NCBI GenBank assembly: GCA_947594675.1
Contig: CANQEF010000087.1
Span: forward strand, 1-5,139
From: an uncultured Bacilli bacterium
Lineage (GTDB): Bacteria; Bacillota_I; Bacilli_A; RF39; UBA660
Direction: 5' to 3'
DNA length: 5,139 nucleotides
The notes under the pieces were generated by a model. That model had not been told where the DNA came from and did not search any database. It worked only from the letters and a program-made list of their open reading frames with translations. Shown here one piece after another: positions 4,677 through 5,139 of this stretch. Each line of letters starts with the position of its first letter. Position 1 is the first letter of the stretch. The translations under genes were made by a program, and so were the position numbers.

Positions 4677-5139
4677 CTATGGTATTAATGTAATTCTACT
4701 TGAAACCGCTCCATCAGCATTACCATAATGACCACCAACATAAAATAGCCCAGGAGCTTTAGTATTCTCATATGGTCCTCCTCGAACAACCCATGGAAAC
4801 TCACGCCTAACAAACGCTGAATAATCATCATACCATCTTGCTGTTTCTAGCATAGCTCTTCCATAACATTTATCACCATTACAAGCCGTTTGAGAATTAC
4901 TTATATTACTATTAGTATAATTTAAACTACTATATAATTCATAATATTTTTTATTCTCTGATACATCAAAGAAATCTATATCACCTATAATATTTCCATC
5001 TTTATCTTTTCCTTTAAATTGTGAACGAGCAATAGCATCCTTTCCAGAAACCGGAGTCATGTCATCATCTGAATAAGCAATTAAACCCATTACAAATTCA
5101 CCCTTATTACCACTCATATCATAGACTCCATAGATATTA
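4677..5139 (-). CDS. C-terminal part of an FGE/C-type-lectin-like surface protein (partial)
   Basis: The reading frame enters from beyond the right edge and ends in TAG, leaving 153 visible residues. The first ATG in it (5117) is internal: the upstream codons NIYGVYD complete the motif NIYGVYDMSGNKGEF (visible residues 1-15). That motif parallels the GLYDMxGNVWEW signature of formylglycine-generating-enzyme-type (SUMF1) domains. Later, PWVVRGGPY (about 115-123) corresponds to the VLRGGSW element, and SSRITLIP at the end to the GFR strand. Between them lie ACNGDKCYGRAMLET, with cysteines at about 86 and 91, and RWYDDYSAFV. I recall the same set of motifs at the C terminus of many surface or prepilin-like proteins of uncultured gut Firmicutes, where the fold is more likely used for binding than catalysis. 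The N-terminal half, and hence any signal or pilin motif, is outside the window. The domain call is good; the function is inference. Confidence 0.72.
   Translation of the reverse strand, partial: NIYGVYDMSGNKGEFVMGLIAYSDDDMTPVSGKDAIARSQFKGKDKDGNIIGDIDFFDVSENKKYYELYSSLNYTNSNISNSQTACNGDKCYGRAMLETARWYDDYSAFVRREFPWVVRGGPYENTKAPGLFYVGGHYGNADGAVSSRITLIP

Overview
The window is very AT-rich DNA. Its codons are mostly A/T-ending and it has Gram-positive Shine-Dalgarno sites and intrinsic terminators. Three recognisable endospore genes (a SpoIIIAH, a GerE and a GerM homologue) point to a spore-forming Firmicute. I infer a low-GC Bacilli-type lineage, perhaps one of the uncultured gut groups near Erysipelotrichia, but the sequence alone does not fix the taxon. 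The genetic code looks standard: TGG is used for Trp and gerM ends in TGA.

Left part, + strand (1-2540). An AT-rich intergenic stretch carries an extended -10 promoter and a small palindrome. It leads into a 462-aa single-pass membrane protein with an N-terminal XRE-type HTH and a large predicted extracytoplasmic part. A weak terminator-like hairpin follows, then a 240-aa secreted protein of unknown family containing three cysteines. This unit ends in a strong terminator with a UACG tetraloop.

Middle (2541-2735). Two transcription directions converge here. On the minus strand there is a tRNA-Arg(UCU) with encoded CCA. It has its own near-consensus sigma-A-type promoter, whose -35 lies inside the gerM terminator hairpin, and its own terminator.

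Right part, - strand (2760-4574). spoIIIAH, gerE and gerM follow one another in that transcription order. SpoIIIAH and GerM belong to the same mother-cell/forespore channel platform (the SpoIIIA-SpoIIQ, or A-Q, complex), and GerE is the late mother-cell transcription factor. A good sigma-E-like promoter precedes spoIIIAH. No clear terminator separates spoIIIAH from gerE, whereas a compact terminator sits on the gerE stop codon, directly in front of gerM. The spoIIIAH gene stands apart from any spoIIIAA-AG genes within this window.

Right edge (4677-5139, - strand). This is the 3' part of a gene for a protein with a formylglycine-generating-enzyme/C-type-lectin-like C-terminal domain, probably a surface protein. 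It ends in its own terminator and runs off the window.

I see no CRISPR array, insertion sequence or phage module. The least described elements are the transmembrane XRE regulator with its secreted neighbour, and the rearranged sporulation cluster.
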